64,000 nucleotides of DNA from Massilia brevitalea. Lineage in GTDB: Bacteria > Pseudomonadota > Gammaproteobacteria > Burkholderiales > Burkholderiaceae_D. Numbering within the stretch: position 1 is the first letter of the stretch; every line of letters begins with the position of its first letter. The notes under the pieces are model-generated. The model did no database searches. It saw only the letters and a list, made by a program, of their open reading frames with translations, and was not told the DNA's origin. Positions 26,577 to 34,887 of this stretch are shown in pieces. The position numbers were made by a program, and so were the translations under genes. Location: contig NZ_JAULSI010000020.1 of NCBI RefSeq assembly GCF_030711405.1, positions 1 to 64,000 on the forward strand. Direction: 5' to 3'.

Positions 26577-26939
26577 ATGGCAAGCGATTCGATCACCTCG
26601 GCCGCCAGCGGCGCCGCCACCGCACCAGTCCCGACGCGGCACATTTACAACAACACGGAGCCGGTCCTGCCGGCCGCCAGCGCCAGGCCGGTCGCGGCAT
26701 CGGGCAAGCCGGCCACGATGGACGAGCTGCGCGATGCCGTCAAGAAGATCCAGGACAATATCGGCCCGGGCGCACAGGACCTGCGTTTCAGCATCGACGA
26801 GGACACCGGCACCCCGGTGATCAAGCTGATCGATACGAAGACCGATACGGTCTTGCGCCAGATTCCCACCGTTGAAGCTTTGGAAATCTCCAAGGCGCTC
26901 GATAAACTACAGGGTTTGCTGGTGCGCGAAACCGCGTAG
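26577..26939 (+). CDS. flaG: Flagellar protein FlaG
   Basis: The 120-residue protein ends with the FlaG signature: ELRDAVKKIQD, LRFSIDEDTGTPVIKLIDT, VLRQIPTVEALEIS. The first 50 residues are low-complexity Ala/Ser/Pro. FlaG proteins influence filament length; the exact role is not established. It sits between fliC and fliD as in many polar and lateral flagellar systems. The ATG at 26577 is preceded by GGATCCACC. Confidence 0.92.
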   Translation: MASDSITSAASGAATAPVPTRHIYNNTEPVLPAASARPVAASGKPATMDELRDAVKKIQDNIGPGAQDLRFSIDEDTGTPVIKLIDTKTDTVLRQIPTVEALEISKALDKLQGLLVRETA

Positions 26940-26998
26940 AATGACCGGTTGCCGCTTGGCTTCGTCAGCCCGGCAGCGCTTTCAACAGGAGTAACTAC

Positions 26999-28417
26999 AT
27001 GGCAATCTCTTCCACGGGAGTCGGTTCCGGCCTCGATGTCACCAGCCTCGTCAAGCAATTGATGGAGGTCGAGCGCGCTCCGCTCAAGGCGCTCGATACC
27101 AAGGAAGCCAGTTACCAGGCCAAGCTGTCCACGCTCGGCACTGTCAAGAATGCCCTGGCCGCCCTGCAGACGGCCGCAAAGGCGATCGCGACCACCGACA
27201 AGCTGACCCCGGTCAAGGCAAGCGTGGCCGACAGCACCCTGCTCGCCGCCGCCCCCGGCGCCGGTGCGGTGCCCGGCAACTACAACGTCGAAGTGCAAAG
27301 CCTGGCCCAGGCGCAAAAGCTCAAGACCAGCGTCGGCTTTTCGAACACCAGCGACATTGTCGGCAGCGGCACCCTGACCTTCGACTTCGGCACCTACGAC
27401 AGCGCCGAGCCGCCGGTGTTCACGCCGAATGGCGCCAAGGCCGCCAAGACCGTGACGATCACCAGCAGCAACAATACGCTGGCCGGCATGCGCGACGCGA
27501 TCAACAACGCGAACATGGGCGTGAGCGCCAGCATCATCAACGACGGCAGCAAGAACATCCTGACCTTCACCAGCAACGACACCGGCACCGCCAGCGCACT
27601 CAAGGTGACGGCGGGCGACCCGTCGCTGAACGCCTTCGCCTACGACCCCACCGGCGCGGGCGGCAGCAGCATGAAGCAGATCGTGGCGGCCCAGGACGCA
27701 GTGATCGTCGTCGACAGCGTCCCGATCACCAAGCAAAGCAACAAGATCGCCGACGCGATCCAGGGCGTGACCCTCGATTTGGCCAAGGCCGAGCCCGGCA
27801 AGAGTACGAAAATCAGCCTGGCGCGCGACAGCAGCGGTGCCCAGGCCGCGGTCGAGAATTTCATCAAGGCCTACAACGACGCCAACAAGGCGATTACCGA
27901 CGCCACCGCGTACAACGTGGCCACGGGCGTCGGCGCTGCCCTGAACGGCGACAGCACCATGCGCAGCGTGCAGAGCCAGATGCGGGCCCTGTTCAGCACA
28001 GGCATTCCGGGCGCGCCCGGCGGCATGGGCACGCTGTCCGACGCCGGCATCAGCTTCCAGAAAGACGGCACGCTGGCGCTCGACGCCACCAAGTTCAGCG
28101 CGGCGGCGGCCAATCCGGCCAAGGACATCAGCAAGCTGTTCGCGACCTCGGCCACGGCCAAGGGCTATGGCTACCAGATGGACGTACTGCTCGGTAAGAT
28201 CCTGAGCCCGGTCGGCGTACTCAGCAACAAGAACACCAGCATCAACAAGCAGATCGAGGACCTGGGCGACCAGCGCGACTCGGTCAATACCCGCCTGGAG
28301 GCGACCGAGAAGCGCTACCGCGCCCAGTTTTCGGCACTCGACACCGCCATTGCCAGCATGCAGTCCACCAGTTCCTTCCTCACGCAACAGTTGAGCCTGC
28401 TGGCCAACAATAGCTGA
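26999..28417 (+). CDS. fliD: Flagellar filament cap protein FliD
   Basis: The 472-residue protein has the FliD_N domain at the start (SSTGVGSGLDVTSLVKQLM, then ERAPLKALDTKEASYQ) and the FliD_C domain at the end (LEATEKRYRAQFSALDTAIA, FLTQQLSLLANNS). It forms the cap that folds exported flagellin at the filament tip. Its order after flaG and before fliS and fliT is standard. CAACAGGAG precedes the ATG. Confidence 0.97.
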   Translation: MAISSTGVGSGLDVTSLVKQLMEVERAPLKALDTKEASYQAKLSTLGTVKNALAALQTAAKAIATTDKLTPVKASVADSTLLAAAPGAGAVPGNYNVEVQSLAQAQKLKTSVGFSNTSDIVGSGTLTFDFGTYDSAEPPVFTPNGAKAAKTVTITSSNNTLAGMRDAINNANMGVSASIINDGSKNILTFTSNDTGTASALKVTAGDPSLNAFAYDPTGAGGSSMKQIVAAQDAVIVVDSVPITKQSNKIADAIQGVTLDLAKAEPGKSTKISLARDSSGAQAAVENFIKAYNDANKAITDATAYNVATGVGAALNGDSTMRSVQSQMRALFSTGIPGAPGGMGTLSDAGISFQKDGTLALDATKFSAAAANPAKDISKLFATSATAKGYGYQMDVLLGKILSPVGVLSNKNTSINKQIEDLGDQRDSVNTRLEATEKRYRAQFSALDTAIASMQSTSSFLTQQLSLLANNS

Positions 28418-28565
28418 GCGCGCGCCGGCAGCGCGAATTGGCAGGTAAATTCACCTCTGATGGCGCGATGGCGGCCGCGCCCCTTCCCCTACACTGTGCA
28501 TTCTTCAGGCCGCGTTGCGAATCGATCGCCGCGCGTGCCGTACTCCACGAGAAGGAAGGAATCAC

Positions 28566-29009
28566 ATGTTTGGATCGACCACCCGCAGCGGCGCCGGCGC
28601 ATACGGCAGTATCGGCCTGGAAACCGGCGTCAATGCGGCCAGCCCGCACAAGTTGATCGTCATGCTCTTCGATGGTGTCCTGGCGGCGCTGGCCAAGGCC
28701 CTGCACGCGATGAACACGGGCGACGTGCCGGCCAAGTGCAAGTTCATTTCGCAAGGCATGCTCATCATCGATAATGGCTTGCGCGCCAGCCTGGACAAGG
28801 ATGCCGGCGGAGAGATCGCCGCCAACCTCGACGCACTCTACGTCTACATGGGCGAACGCCTGCTCGACGCCAACCTGCACAACCATGCCGCGCCGATCAG
28901 CGAGGTACAGGGTCTGCTGCGCGAACTCAAGGAAAGCTGGGAAGCGATCGATCCGCACGCCGCCAGGAGCGCCGGAGCGCACCGCTCCCCTGCCATCGCC
29001 GGAGCCTGA
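28566..29009 (+). CDS. fliS: Flagellin export chaperone FliS, copy 1
   Basis: The 147-residue protein begins MFGSTTRSGAGAYGSIGLET, with the FliS motifs ASPHKLIVMLFDG and IANNLDAL-like AANLDALYVYM. It binds the disordered C-terminus of flagellin in the cytosol. The ATG at 28566 follows GAAGGAATCAC. A second, clearly diverged fliS lies at 32959. No FliA promoter was found directly upstream, so transcription may come from fliD. Its C-terminal tail is variable and Ala-rich. Confidence 0.95.
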   Translation: MFGSTTRSGAGAYGSIGLETGVNAASPHKLIVMLFDGVLAALAKALHAMNTGDVPAKCKFISQGMLIIDNGLRASLDKDAGGEIAANLDALYVYMGERLLDANLHNHAAPISEVQGLLRELKESWEAIDPHAARSAGAHRSPAIAGA

Positions 29010-29012
29010 GCC

Positions 29013-29339
29013 ATGATGAACAGCGATCACATCATCGAGCTGTTCGAAGAAGTGGGCATGCTCACCGGACAGATGCTGGCGGCCGCGCAAGAGGCCGACT
29101 GGGACCGCCTGACCGTACTCGAATCGAGCTGCGCCCGCCACATCGCGGTCTTGCGCGGCACGCCTGCGCCGCCCCTGCCGCCTGCCTGCCGCGGGCGCAA
29201 AGTCGCCCTGATCCAGAAAATCCTGGCCGACGACCGCGCCATCCGCGATCTGGTCAGCCCCTGGATGGCGGAACTGTCCAGGCGGATCAGCAATACCGGT
29301 ACCGAACGCAAACTGCAGCGCGCCTACGGCGGCGTGTGA
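29013..29339 (+). CDS. fliT: Flagellar chaperone FliT, copy 1
   Basis: The 108-residue helical protein starts 3 bp after the fliS stop, as in the classical fliS-fliT pair. It shares with the second copy the ADWDRLTVLE and IQKILADDRAIRDLVSPWM blocks. FliT is the export chaperone for FliD and, in enterics, an anti-FlhDC factor. The undisturbed length of 108 residues is the reference for judging the insertion in copy 2. Confidence 0.88.
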   Translation: MMNSDHIIELFEEVGMLTGQMLAAAQEADWDRLTVLESSCARHIAVLRGTPAPPLPPACRGRKVALIQKILADDRAIRDLVSPWMAELSRRISNTGTERKLQRAYGGV

Positions 29340-29422
29340 GAAACCGGGGCCGGGATGGATTGCCGAATCTGTCTCTTGCCTATATTATATTGAACTCAAG
29401 TAAGTATTGAATTGAGGCAATA

Positions 29423-29553
29423 GGCGGGAGCCTTCCTGCGAGCGCGTGAAAAAATGGTCAGGGCAAGACGCCGAGTCGAAGACAGTACGAGCGTACGGCG
29501 AGACGAGGCAACGCCGCCATGACCATTTTTTCACACGTTCTGCGGCTCCCGCC
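29423..29553. mobile_element. MITE-like palindromic element, copy 1 (intergenic)
   Basis: The core 29446-29534 starts GTGAAAAAATGGTCAGGGC and ends GCCATGACCATTTTTTCAC. It is nearly identical to the copy inside fliT2. Imperfect outer arms extend the inverted repeat to GGCGGGAGCC (29423-29432) and GGCTCCCGCC (29544-29553). It contains no gene. It fills most of the spacer between fliT1 and the first ycgR gene. An AT-rich stretch precedes it (29370-29415) with no clear promoter. Confidence 0.85.
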
Positions 29554-29591
29554 TCCCGACTCCGCGCCGCTCCGGCAATCAGCAATTGGCA

Positions 29592-30329
29592 ATGCAAGCA
29601 TTCACCGACGTACAACCCGAACACTGGCAGGAATTCGCGCTCGCATCGCGCGCCGATATCCTGTCCGTACTGCGCCGCCTGGCCGAGCAGGAAAGACCGC
29701 TGCGGCTGTTCGACGCGACCGCCCCCGCGGCGCCGCTGGCGACCTTGCGCCTGCTCGAGGCCGATGACACCGCACTGCTGCTCCAGGGCGCCCCGGACAA
29801 GGCCGCCGCGCTGCTGGCCCCCGACGAGGTGATCTGCGACACCACGCTCGACAACATCCGTATCCTGTTCGGCGCCGCCGGCCTGCACGAGGTGCGCGTC
29901 GACGGCGCGGCAGCCTTCCGCGCCGCCCTGCCGCAGAGCCTGGTCCGCCTGCAGCGGCGCGCCTACTACCGCATGCCGGCGCCGTCGGCAAAGCCCTTGC
30001 ATGCCCTCATTCCCCGGGCGGGCGGCAAACTGGCTGTGTTACTGCACGACATCAGTTGCGGCGGCATCGCGCTGCGCGACGACGCGCGTGCGCTTGGCAG
30101 CGCGATCGGACAGGTCTATCCGGATTGCGAGATCGCCTTGCCGGAGATCGGCACCGTCACCGCCTCGCTGCAGGTACGCAACTGCAGCGAGGCGCCCGAC
30201 CAGGACCGTGCCACGCGCCGCCTGGGCTGCGAATTCCTCGACATGTCGCGCGCCGCCATGGCCGCCGTGCAGCGTTATATCCTGAACCTCGAACGCACCC
30301 GTAACGCCCGCCTGGCCGGCCTGGCCTGA
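29592..30329 (+). CDS. ycgR: Flagellar brake protein YcgR, copy 1 (PilZ)
   Basis: The 245-residue protein joins an N-terminal YcgR domain (about 1-110) to a C-terminal PilZ domain. The PilZ c-di-GMP contacts are intact: RLQRRAYYR (RxxxR) and DISCGG (DxSxxG). On binding c-di-GMP, YcgR slows the motor through FliG/MotA. I start at the ATG at 29592; an in-frame TTG at 29586 is possible. A second copy at 35266 shares the C-terminal end RNARLAGLA. Confidence 0.9.
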   Translation: MQAFTDVQPEHWQEFALASRADILSVLRRLAEQERPLRLFDATAPAAPLATLRLLEADDTALLLQGAPDKAAALLAPDEVICDTTLDNIRILFGAAGLHEVRVDGAAAFRAALPQSLVRLQRRAYYRMPAPSAKPLHALIPRAGGKLAVLLHDISCGGIALRDDARALGSAIGQVYPDCEIALPEIGTVTASLQVRNCSEAPDQDRATRRLGCEFLDMSRAAMAAVQRYILNLERTRNARLAGLA

Positions 30330-30514
30330 AGCCCCGGCGGCGGCGCCATGGTGCCCGAAGGCCATCCGCGGTGGCCATTCCTGAGCGACCATATTTCACA
30401 ATTCACTGTGCATGAAATCGCGTTTCCCAGCCGTGCGCGCATTGCATCTTCATTCGTATTCTGGCGTAATGAAATCATCATAACGGACGCGCCCGCCCCG
30501 GTGAATTGTGACAT

Positions 30515-32455
30515 ATGCAAAGACCTCAGATCCCGGTAGACGAAGCAAAACGCCTGGCCGCACTGTATGCCACGGAACTCTACGGTTCCGAGCCGGAAGT
30601 GGCCTTCGACCGCATCACCCACCTGGCCAGCAAGCTGCTCGATATGCCGACCGCGCTCATCTCCCTGGTCGGCAGCGATACCCAATGGTTCAAGTCGCGC
30701 TGTGGCTTTGCCGGCCAGACGACCTCGCGCGATGTATCCTTCTGCGGCCATGCGATCCTGAGCGACCAGGCCCTGGTGGTCGAGGACGCCTTGCTCGACG
30801 AACGCTTCGCCGACAACCCCCTCGTCGTGGGCAAGCCCCACATCCGCTTCTACGCCGGCGTACAACTGTATTCGGTCGAGCGCGCGAAACTCGGCACCCT
30901 GTGCGTGCTCGACACCCGTCCGCGCACCCTCGACGCTGGCCAGCTCGAAGAGCTGCATGCGCTGGCGCGCATGGCGGAAGAACTGATCTACCACCGCCAG
31001 CTTGCCCGCGCCGCCCAGGAATTGCACGAACAGTTGCTGCACAACGCCGCCCTGGCGCCGGTACCGGTCGCGGCCGGACAGGTGAAGTACCTGCTGACGC
31101 ATGACGCCCTGACCGGCCTGGCCAACCGCCAGGCCCTGCTGCGCACCATTGGTGACAGCATCCCGGCCTGGAAAGGGCAGCAGGCCGGCGGCGTCGTGGC
31201 CTGCCTCAACCTGGACCGCTTCAAGCGGGTCAACGAAGTGCTGGGCCACGCCGTGGGCGATGCGACCCTGGTGGCGGTGACACGTACCCTGCAGGCGCAC
31301 CTGCGTGAAGGCGACCTGCTGGCGCGCTCGGGCAACGACGAATTTGTCATGCTGCTCAGCGATCCCGGCGGCGAAACGCACCTGCTGGCGCGCCTTGACG
31401 GATTGATGCAGGCAGTAAACAGCCATGCCTTTGCGGCCGGCGCCGATATCTCCATCACCTGCAGCGTCGGTGTCGCCTGCTACCCGCGCGACGGCGCCGA
31501 GCCCGACGCCCTGCTCAACAATGCGGTCACGGCCATGCATCATGCCAAATCCCAGGGCGGAGGACGGATCGTCCGCTTCGAACCCGCCCAGCGGCGCGAA
31601 CTGGGGCGCCGCCTGACCCTGGAAGGCCAGCTGAGGCGCGCCCTCGAACGCGCGGAACTGTTCCTGCAGTACCAGCCCAAGATCGCACTCGACAGCGGCG
31701 CCCTGGCCGGCTTCGAAGTGCTGCTGCGCTGGCGCCATCCCGAGCACGGCGTCGTGTCGCCGGCGGAGTTCGTGCCGATCGCCGAGGAAACCGGCCTGAT
31801 CGCGCCGATCGGCGAATGGATCGTCAGGACCGCGATGGCGCAGCTGGCGGCCTGGCGCAGCGCCGGCGTGCCGACGGCGCCGCTGGCGGTGAATTTGTCG
31901 GCACGCCAGTTCATGCAAAGCGACATCGTCGGCATCGTCAGCGAACAGCTGGCCGCAGCCGGGCTCTCGCCTGAACTGCTCGAACTCGAACTGACCGAGA
32001 GCGTGTCGATGGCCGACCCGGGCCACAGCATGGTCATCATGCACAAGCTCAAGTCGCTCGGCGTGGCGCTCAGCATCGATGACTTCGGCACCGGCTATTC
32101 GAGCTTCAGCTACCTGCGCCGCCTGCCCATCGACAAACTGAAAATCGACAAGTCCTTTGTCGACGATATCGAGCACAGCAGCGACTCGCGCACCATTGTC
32201 CAGGCGATCACGGCCATGGCGCACAGCCTGAACCTGGGCGTGATCGCCGAGGGCGTGGAAACCGAGGCCCAGGCCGCGGTGCTGCGCGAAGCGGGCTGCG
32301 ACCAGGGGCAGGGATTCCTGTATGCACGTCCTCTGGAAGCGGACGCTGCCGCCGCTTTCATCCTTGCGCATCAAGCCAAGCGACGACATGCCACGCGCGA
32401 TGCAGCGCCGCCATCCGGCTGCCGGCTGCCGTCCTACAGCCGAAACAATTGCTAA
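30515..32455 (+). CDS. GAF-GGDEF(GNDEF)-EAL(EVL) c-di-GMP phosphodiesterase candidate
   Basis: The 646-residue cytosolic protein has a GAF domain (about 20-165), a GGDEF domain whose signature reads GNDEF (273-277) with an RxxD site (REGD) kept, and an EAL domain reading EVL (401-403). The EAL domain keeps IDDFGTGYSSFSYL and AEGVETEAQ, so phosphodiesterase activity is likely. GNDEF probably weakens or abolishes cyclase activity and may leave a GTP-sensing role (inference). It lies between the two ycgR modules, so it may lower c-di-GMP near the brake proteins. The ATG at 30515 is used. Confidence 0.9.
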   Translation: MQRPQIPVDEAKRLAALYATELYGSEPEVAFDRITHLASKLLDMPTALISLVGSDTQWFKSRCGFAGQTTSRDVSFCGHAILSDQALVVEDALLDERFADNPLVVGKPHIRFYAGVQLYSVERAKLGTLCVLDTRPRTLDAGQLEELHALARMAEELIYHRQLARAAQELHEQLLHNAALAPVPVAAGQVKYLLTHDALTGLANRQALLRTIGDSIPAWKGQQAGGVVACLNLDRFKRVNEVLGHAVGDATLVAVTRTLQAHLREGDLLARSGNDEFVMLLSDPGGETHLLARLDGLMQAVNSHAFAAGADISITCSVGVACYPRDGAEPDALLNNAVTAMHHAKSQGGGRIVRFEPAQRRELGRRLTLEGQLRRALERAELFLQYQPKIALDSGALAGFEVLLRWRHPEHGVVSPAEFVPIAEETGLIAPIGEWIVRTAMAQLAAWRSAGVPTAPLAVNLSARQFMQSDIVGIVSEQLAAAGLSPELLELELTESVSMADPGHSMVIMHKLKSLGVALSIDDFGTGYSSFSYLRRLPIDKLKIDKSFVDDIEHSSDSRTIVQAITAMAHSLNLGVIAEGVETEAQAAVLREAGCDQGQGFLYARPLEADAAAAFILAHQAKRRHATRDAAPPSGCRLPSYSRNNC

Positions 32456-32553
32456 CAACTTCCTGCAGTGCGCGCCCATGGCAGCGGCATATGATCGTGT
32501 CAACGATGCATAGTGCCTGCCAGCGCCTGTTGGCGGCAGGAAGGGAGAAGTTC

Positions 32554-32751
32554 ATGATCCAGCGAAGAATCGACGAAGAAACCGCCCTGGCTGCCGAGTA
32601 CGCCCTGTATCTGGTCGATATCCGCGGCGTCGATTTCGCTTTCCAGTATCTCGACAGCTGCAAAGTGCCGCGCGACATCCTGGCGCGCGCCCTGCAATCG
32701 CCCCTGCACCGCCGCCACCACGAACGGCGCAAGCAGGCGCGCCCCAACTGA
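32554..32751 (+). CDS. Small hypothetical protein
   Basis: A 65-residue frame begins MIQRRIDEETALAAEYALYL behind AAGGGAGAAGTTC, a good ribosome site. It is mostly helical, with a basic C-terminus (HRRHHERRKQARPN). No family is recognised. Its position between the phosphodiesterase gene and fliS2 could suggest a small flagellar or regulatory protein, but nothing in the sequence shows the function. Confidence 0.6.
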   Translation: MIQRRIDEETALAAEYALYLVDIRGVDFAFQYLDSCKVPRDILARALQSPLHRRHHERRKQARPN

Positions 32752-32811
32752 AGCCGCCCTGCACGGCTGCGCCGGCCCGGTGCGCCCCGAACAAAACGGC
32801 ATCCACGCTAC

Positions 32812-32838
32812 TCAAGTCCCGTTAAATCCTGCCGTTAA
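32812..32838 (+). promoter_or_regulatory. Sigma-28 (FliA) promoter of fliS2-fliT2
   Basis: TCAAGTCC, an 11-nt spacer, then GCCGTTAA. It shares the -10 core GCCGTTA with the flgM promoter. It lies about 120 bp before the second fliS, so this module is a late flagellar transcription unit. Confidence 0.7.
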
Positions 32839-32958
32839 GCAAGGAAACCACCGTCGCCGATGGATGGCAAGCGGCCTCTTGCGCCCTGCCCGCCGCGGCA
32901 TCAACACCTGCGCGGCATTCCTGCGATGCGCATACAAACGACGTATTTGGAGAACCCG

Positions 32959-33390
32959 ATGTTCGGATCAACGCAGCGTGGCGTGCACGCCTATGCGAAA
33001 GTAGGCCTGGAAACTTCAGTCATCGCCGCCTCTCCCCACCAGTTGATCGTCATGCTGTACGACGGCGCCCTGTCGGCGATCAGGAGCGCAGGCGTCCATA
33101 TGGCAGCTGGCCGTGTCGCCGAAAAGGGTGCCGCCATCTCGAAGGCGCTGTCGATCATCGACAATGGCCTTCGCGCCAGCCTCGACAAGAAAGCCGGCGG
33201 TGACATCGCCGCCAACCTCGACGCGCTCTACGCCTACATGTCCGACCGCCTGCTCAGCGCCAACCTGCACAACAAGTCCGCGCTGCTCGACGAAGTACAG
33301 ACCTTGCTGTCCGGCCTGCGCGAAAGCTGGACCCGGATCGGCGGACAGCCGGCGGCGGCCGACGCGCCGGCGCGTGCCGGAGGCGCCTGA
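32959..33390 (+). CDS. fliS: Flagellin export chaperone FliS, copy 2
   Basis: The 143-residue paralogue begins MFGSTQRGVHAYAKVGLET and keeps AASPHQLIVMLYDG and AANLDALYAYM. By eye it is about 60% identical to copy 1, so the duplication is not recent. The ATG at 32959 follows GGAGAACCCG. The stop overlaps the fliT2 start by 1 bp. Different N- and C-terminal residues may reflect different clients (inference). Confidence 0.95.
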   Translation: MFGSTQRGVHAYAKVGLETSVIAASPHQLIVMLYDGALSAIRSAGVHMAAGRVAEKGAAISKALSIIDNGLRASLDKKAGGDIAANLDALYAYMSDRLLSANLHNKSALLDEVQTLLSGLRESWTRIGGQPAAADAPARAGGA

Positions 33391-33824
33391 TGATGACGGG
33401 CCAGGAAGTGCTGTCCGACTATGCCGCCGTCGCCGTGCTTGGCGGGCGCATGCTTGCCGCCGCCGAAGCCGGCGACTGGGACCGCCTGGCTGAACTTGAA
33501 CGCCAATGCGCGGCGCACATCGACACCCTCAGAGGTTGTGAAAAAAATGGCCAGGGCAAGGCGCCGAGTCGAAGACAGTACGAGCGTACGGCGAGACGAG
33601 GCAACGCCGCCATGGCCATTTTTTCACAACCTCTCAGGCGTGGCGAAGCGCCGGCGCAGCTGGACCCGGCCGGGCGCCAGGCCAAGGCCGACTGCATCCG
33701 GCGCATCCTTGCCGACGACCAGCGCATCCGCGACCTGACCATGCCATGGCTTGCCCATTTGTCCGCCCTGCTCGGCAATGCCGGCGCCCAGTGCCGCCTG
33801 GCCGGCGCCTACGGCAGCGTCTGA
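33390..33824 (+). CDS. fliT: Flagellar chaperone FliT, copy 2, carrying an in-frame palindromic insertion
   Basis: The 144-residue frame matches FliT1 on both sides (AGDWDRLAELE and IRRILADDQRIRDLTMPWL) but contains 35 extra codons in the middle (from about residue 48, including EKNGQGKAPSRRQYERTARR). These come from a 100-bp palindromic element plus a 5-bp target duplication, 105 bp in total. The reading frame is therefore kept. Removing the insert restores DTLRRGEAPAQ and a 109-residue protein. Whether the enlarged protein still folds and binds FliD is unknown. fliT1 could compensate. Confidence 0.85.
   Translation: MMTGQEVLSDYAAVAVLGGRMLAAAEAGDWDRLAELERQCAAHIDTLRGCEKNGQGKAPSRRQYERTARRGNAAMAIFSQPLRRGEAPAQLDPAGRQAKADCIRRILADDQRIRDLTMPWLAHLSALLGNAGAQCRLAGAYGSV
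33533..33632. mobile_element. MITE-like palindromic element, copy 2, inside fliT2
   Basis: The 100-bp element has ends AGGTTGTGAAAAAAATGGCC and GGCCATTTTTTCACAACCT. It is flanked by a 5-bp direct repeat CTCAG (33528-33532 and 33633-33637), a target-site duplication. It has no coding capacity of its own. The core matches copy 1 apart from paired changes in the arms. It would form a very stable hairpin in the fliT2 mRNA. Confidence 0.9.
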
Positions 33825-33867
33825 CACGGCTGCCGGCGCCATGACCGACGCAGCAGCAGGCTGAGCG

Positions 33868-34887
33868 ATGGTGGAACGGATTTCGGGCCCGGGCGTCAGC
33901 GCGCCGCTGCCGGCACAGCCGGTGGCGGCGTCCGAACGCACGGGCGATCCGCGTACCGAAGCCTTCCAGCGTTCGCTGGCGACCATGTTGGGCAGCAAGG
34001 TACCGGTCACGGTGCTGTCCCGCCTGGGCGACGGCAGCTTCATGGTGCGCGTGGCCGACACGGCGGTACGCATGGCGCTGCCGTCCGGCACCCAGCCCGG
34101 GGCCACACTGCCGATGAAAGTGCTGGCGGCCTCGCCCCAGCCGACCTTCCAGCTCGGCAATACCACCCTGCAAGCCAGCCCGCTGCTGCCCGGCGCCGGG
34201 GCCGCCTCCGCGGCCTCATTGGCGAGCGCGCTGGCAGGCGCCGGTGCCGCCGACCTGAGCCCGGGCGCACGCCTGCTGGCGCAGGTACTGCAGGGCGCGA
34301 CGGGCCAGGGCACGGCCGTTGCCGGCACCACGCCACTGCTGCCGCCAGGGCCTCCGGACCCTGCCCAGCTTGCCGCGCGGCTGCAAGGCGCCATCTCGAA
34401 AAGCGGCCTGTTCTACGAATCGCACGTGGCCGAATGGAGCGAGGGCAAGCGCGCACTGGCCGAACTCATGACCGAGCCGCAAGCACACAAGCCGGCCGGT
34501 ACCCCACCCACCGACCCGGCCCTGGCGCGTCTGATCGACATGCAGCTGGCCAGCCATGAACAGGGACAGGTCGCGTGGCAGGGTCAACTCGCTGCGGGCC
34601 AGCCATTCGAATGGAAGGTAGCGCGGGAAGCGGGCCAGGACGACGGCGGGCGCGACGGCGCGCAACAAGAAACAGCCTGGCACAGCGACCTGCGCCTGCG
34701 CTTTGCCGGACTCGGCGAAGTGCAGGCCCGCGTGAGCCTGCGCGGCGGCCAGGTTCGCATCGACCTGCAGGTGGACGACGGCGCGCTGGGTCCGCTGCGC
34801 GCGGGCACAGCGCGCCTGGAAGACGCGCTGGCCGCGGCAGGCGGCGAGCTGGCCGCGCTGCACATCCGTACCAGGAGCGCCCCATGA
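33868..34887 (+). CDS. FliK-like hook-length control protein (second FliK paralogue)
   Basis: The 339-residue protein has a low-complexity Pro/Ala/Gly-rich N-terminal part and a C-terminal FliK-type domain (LRLRFAGLGEVQARVSLRGG, then DGALGPLRAGTARLEDALAA). It is distinct from the classical fliK at 42025. Together with the downstream FlhB-C-like gene (4-bp overlap) it recalls the Bacillus ylqG-ylqH pair. It may tune substrate switching of the export gate; direct evidence is lacking. Confidence 0.8.
   Translation: MVERISGPGVSAPLPAQPVAASERTGDPRTEAFQRSLATMLGSKVPVTVLSRLGDGSFMVRVADTAVRMALPSGTQPGATLPMKVLAASPQPTFQLGNTTLQASPLLPGAGAASAASLASALAGAGAADLSPGARLLAQVLQGATGQGTAVAGTTPLLPPGPPDPAQLAARLQGAISKSGLFYESHVAEWSEGKRALAELMTEPQAHKPAGTPPTDPALARLIDMQLASHEQGQVAWQGQLAAGQPFEWKVAREAGQDDGGRDGAQQETAWHSDLRLRFAGLGEVQARVSLRGGQVRIDLQVDDGALGPLRAGTARLEDALAAAGGELAALHIRTRSAP

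Noticed and set aside
29394..29422. TCAAGTAA upstream of ycgR1 as a FliA -35 box
   Set aside because: The sequence at the correct spacing (AGGCAATA, or GGCAATAG with 12 nt) matches the -10 poorly.
30275..32503. Long minus-strand frame of 742 codons across the GAF-GGDEF-EAL gene
   Set aside because: It is complementary to a well-supported gene and shows no recognisable protein motif.
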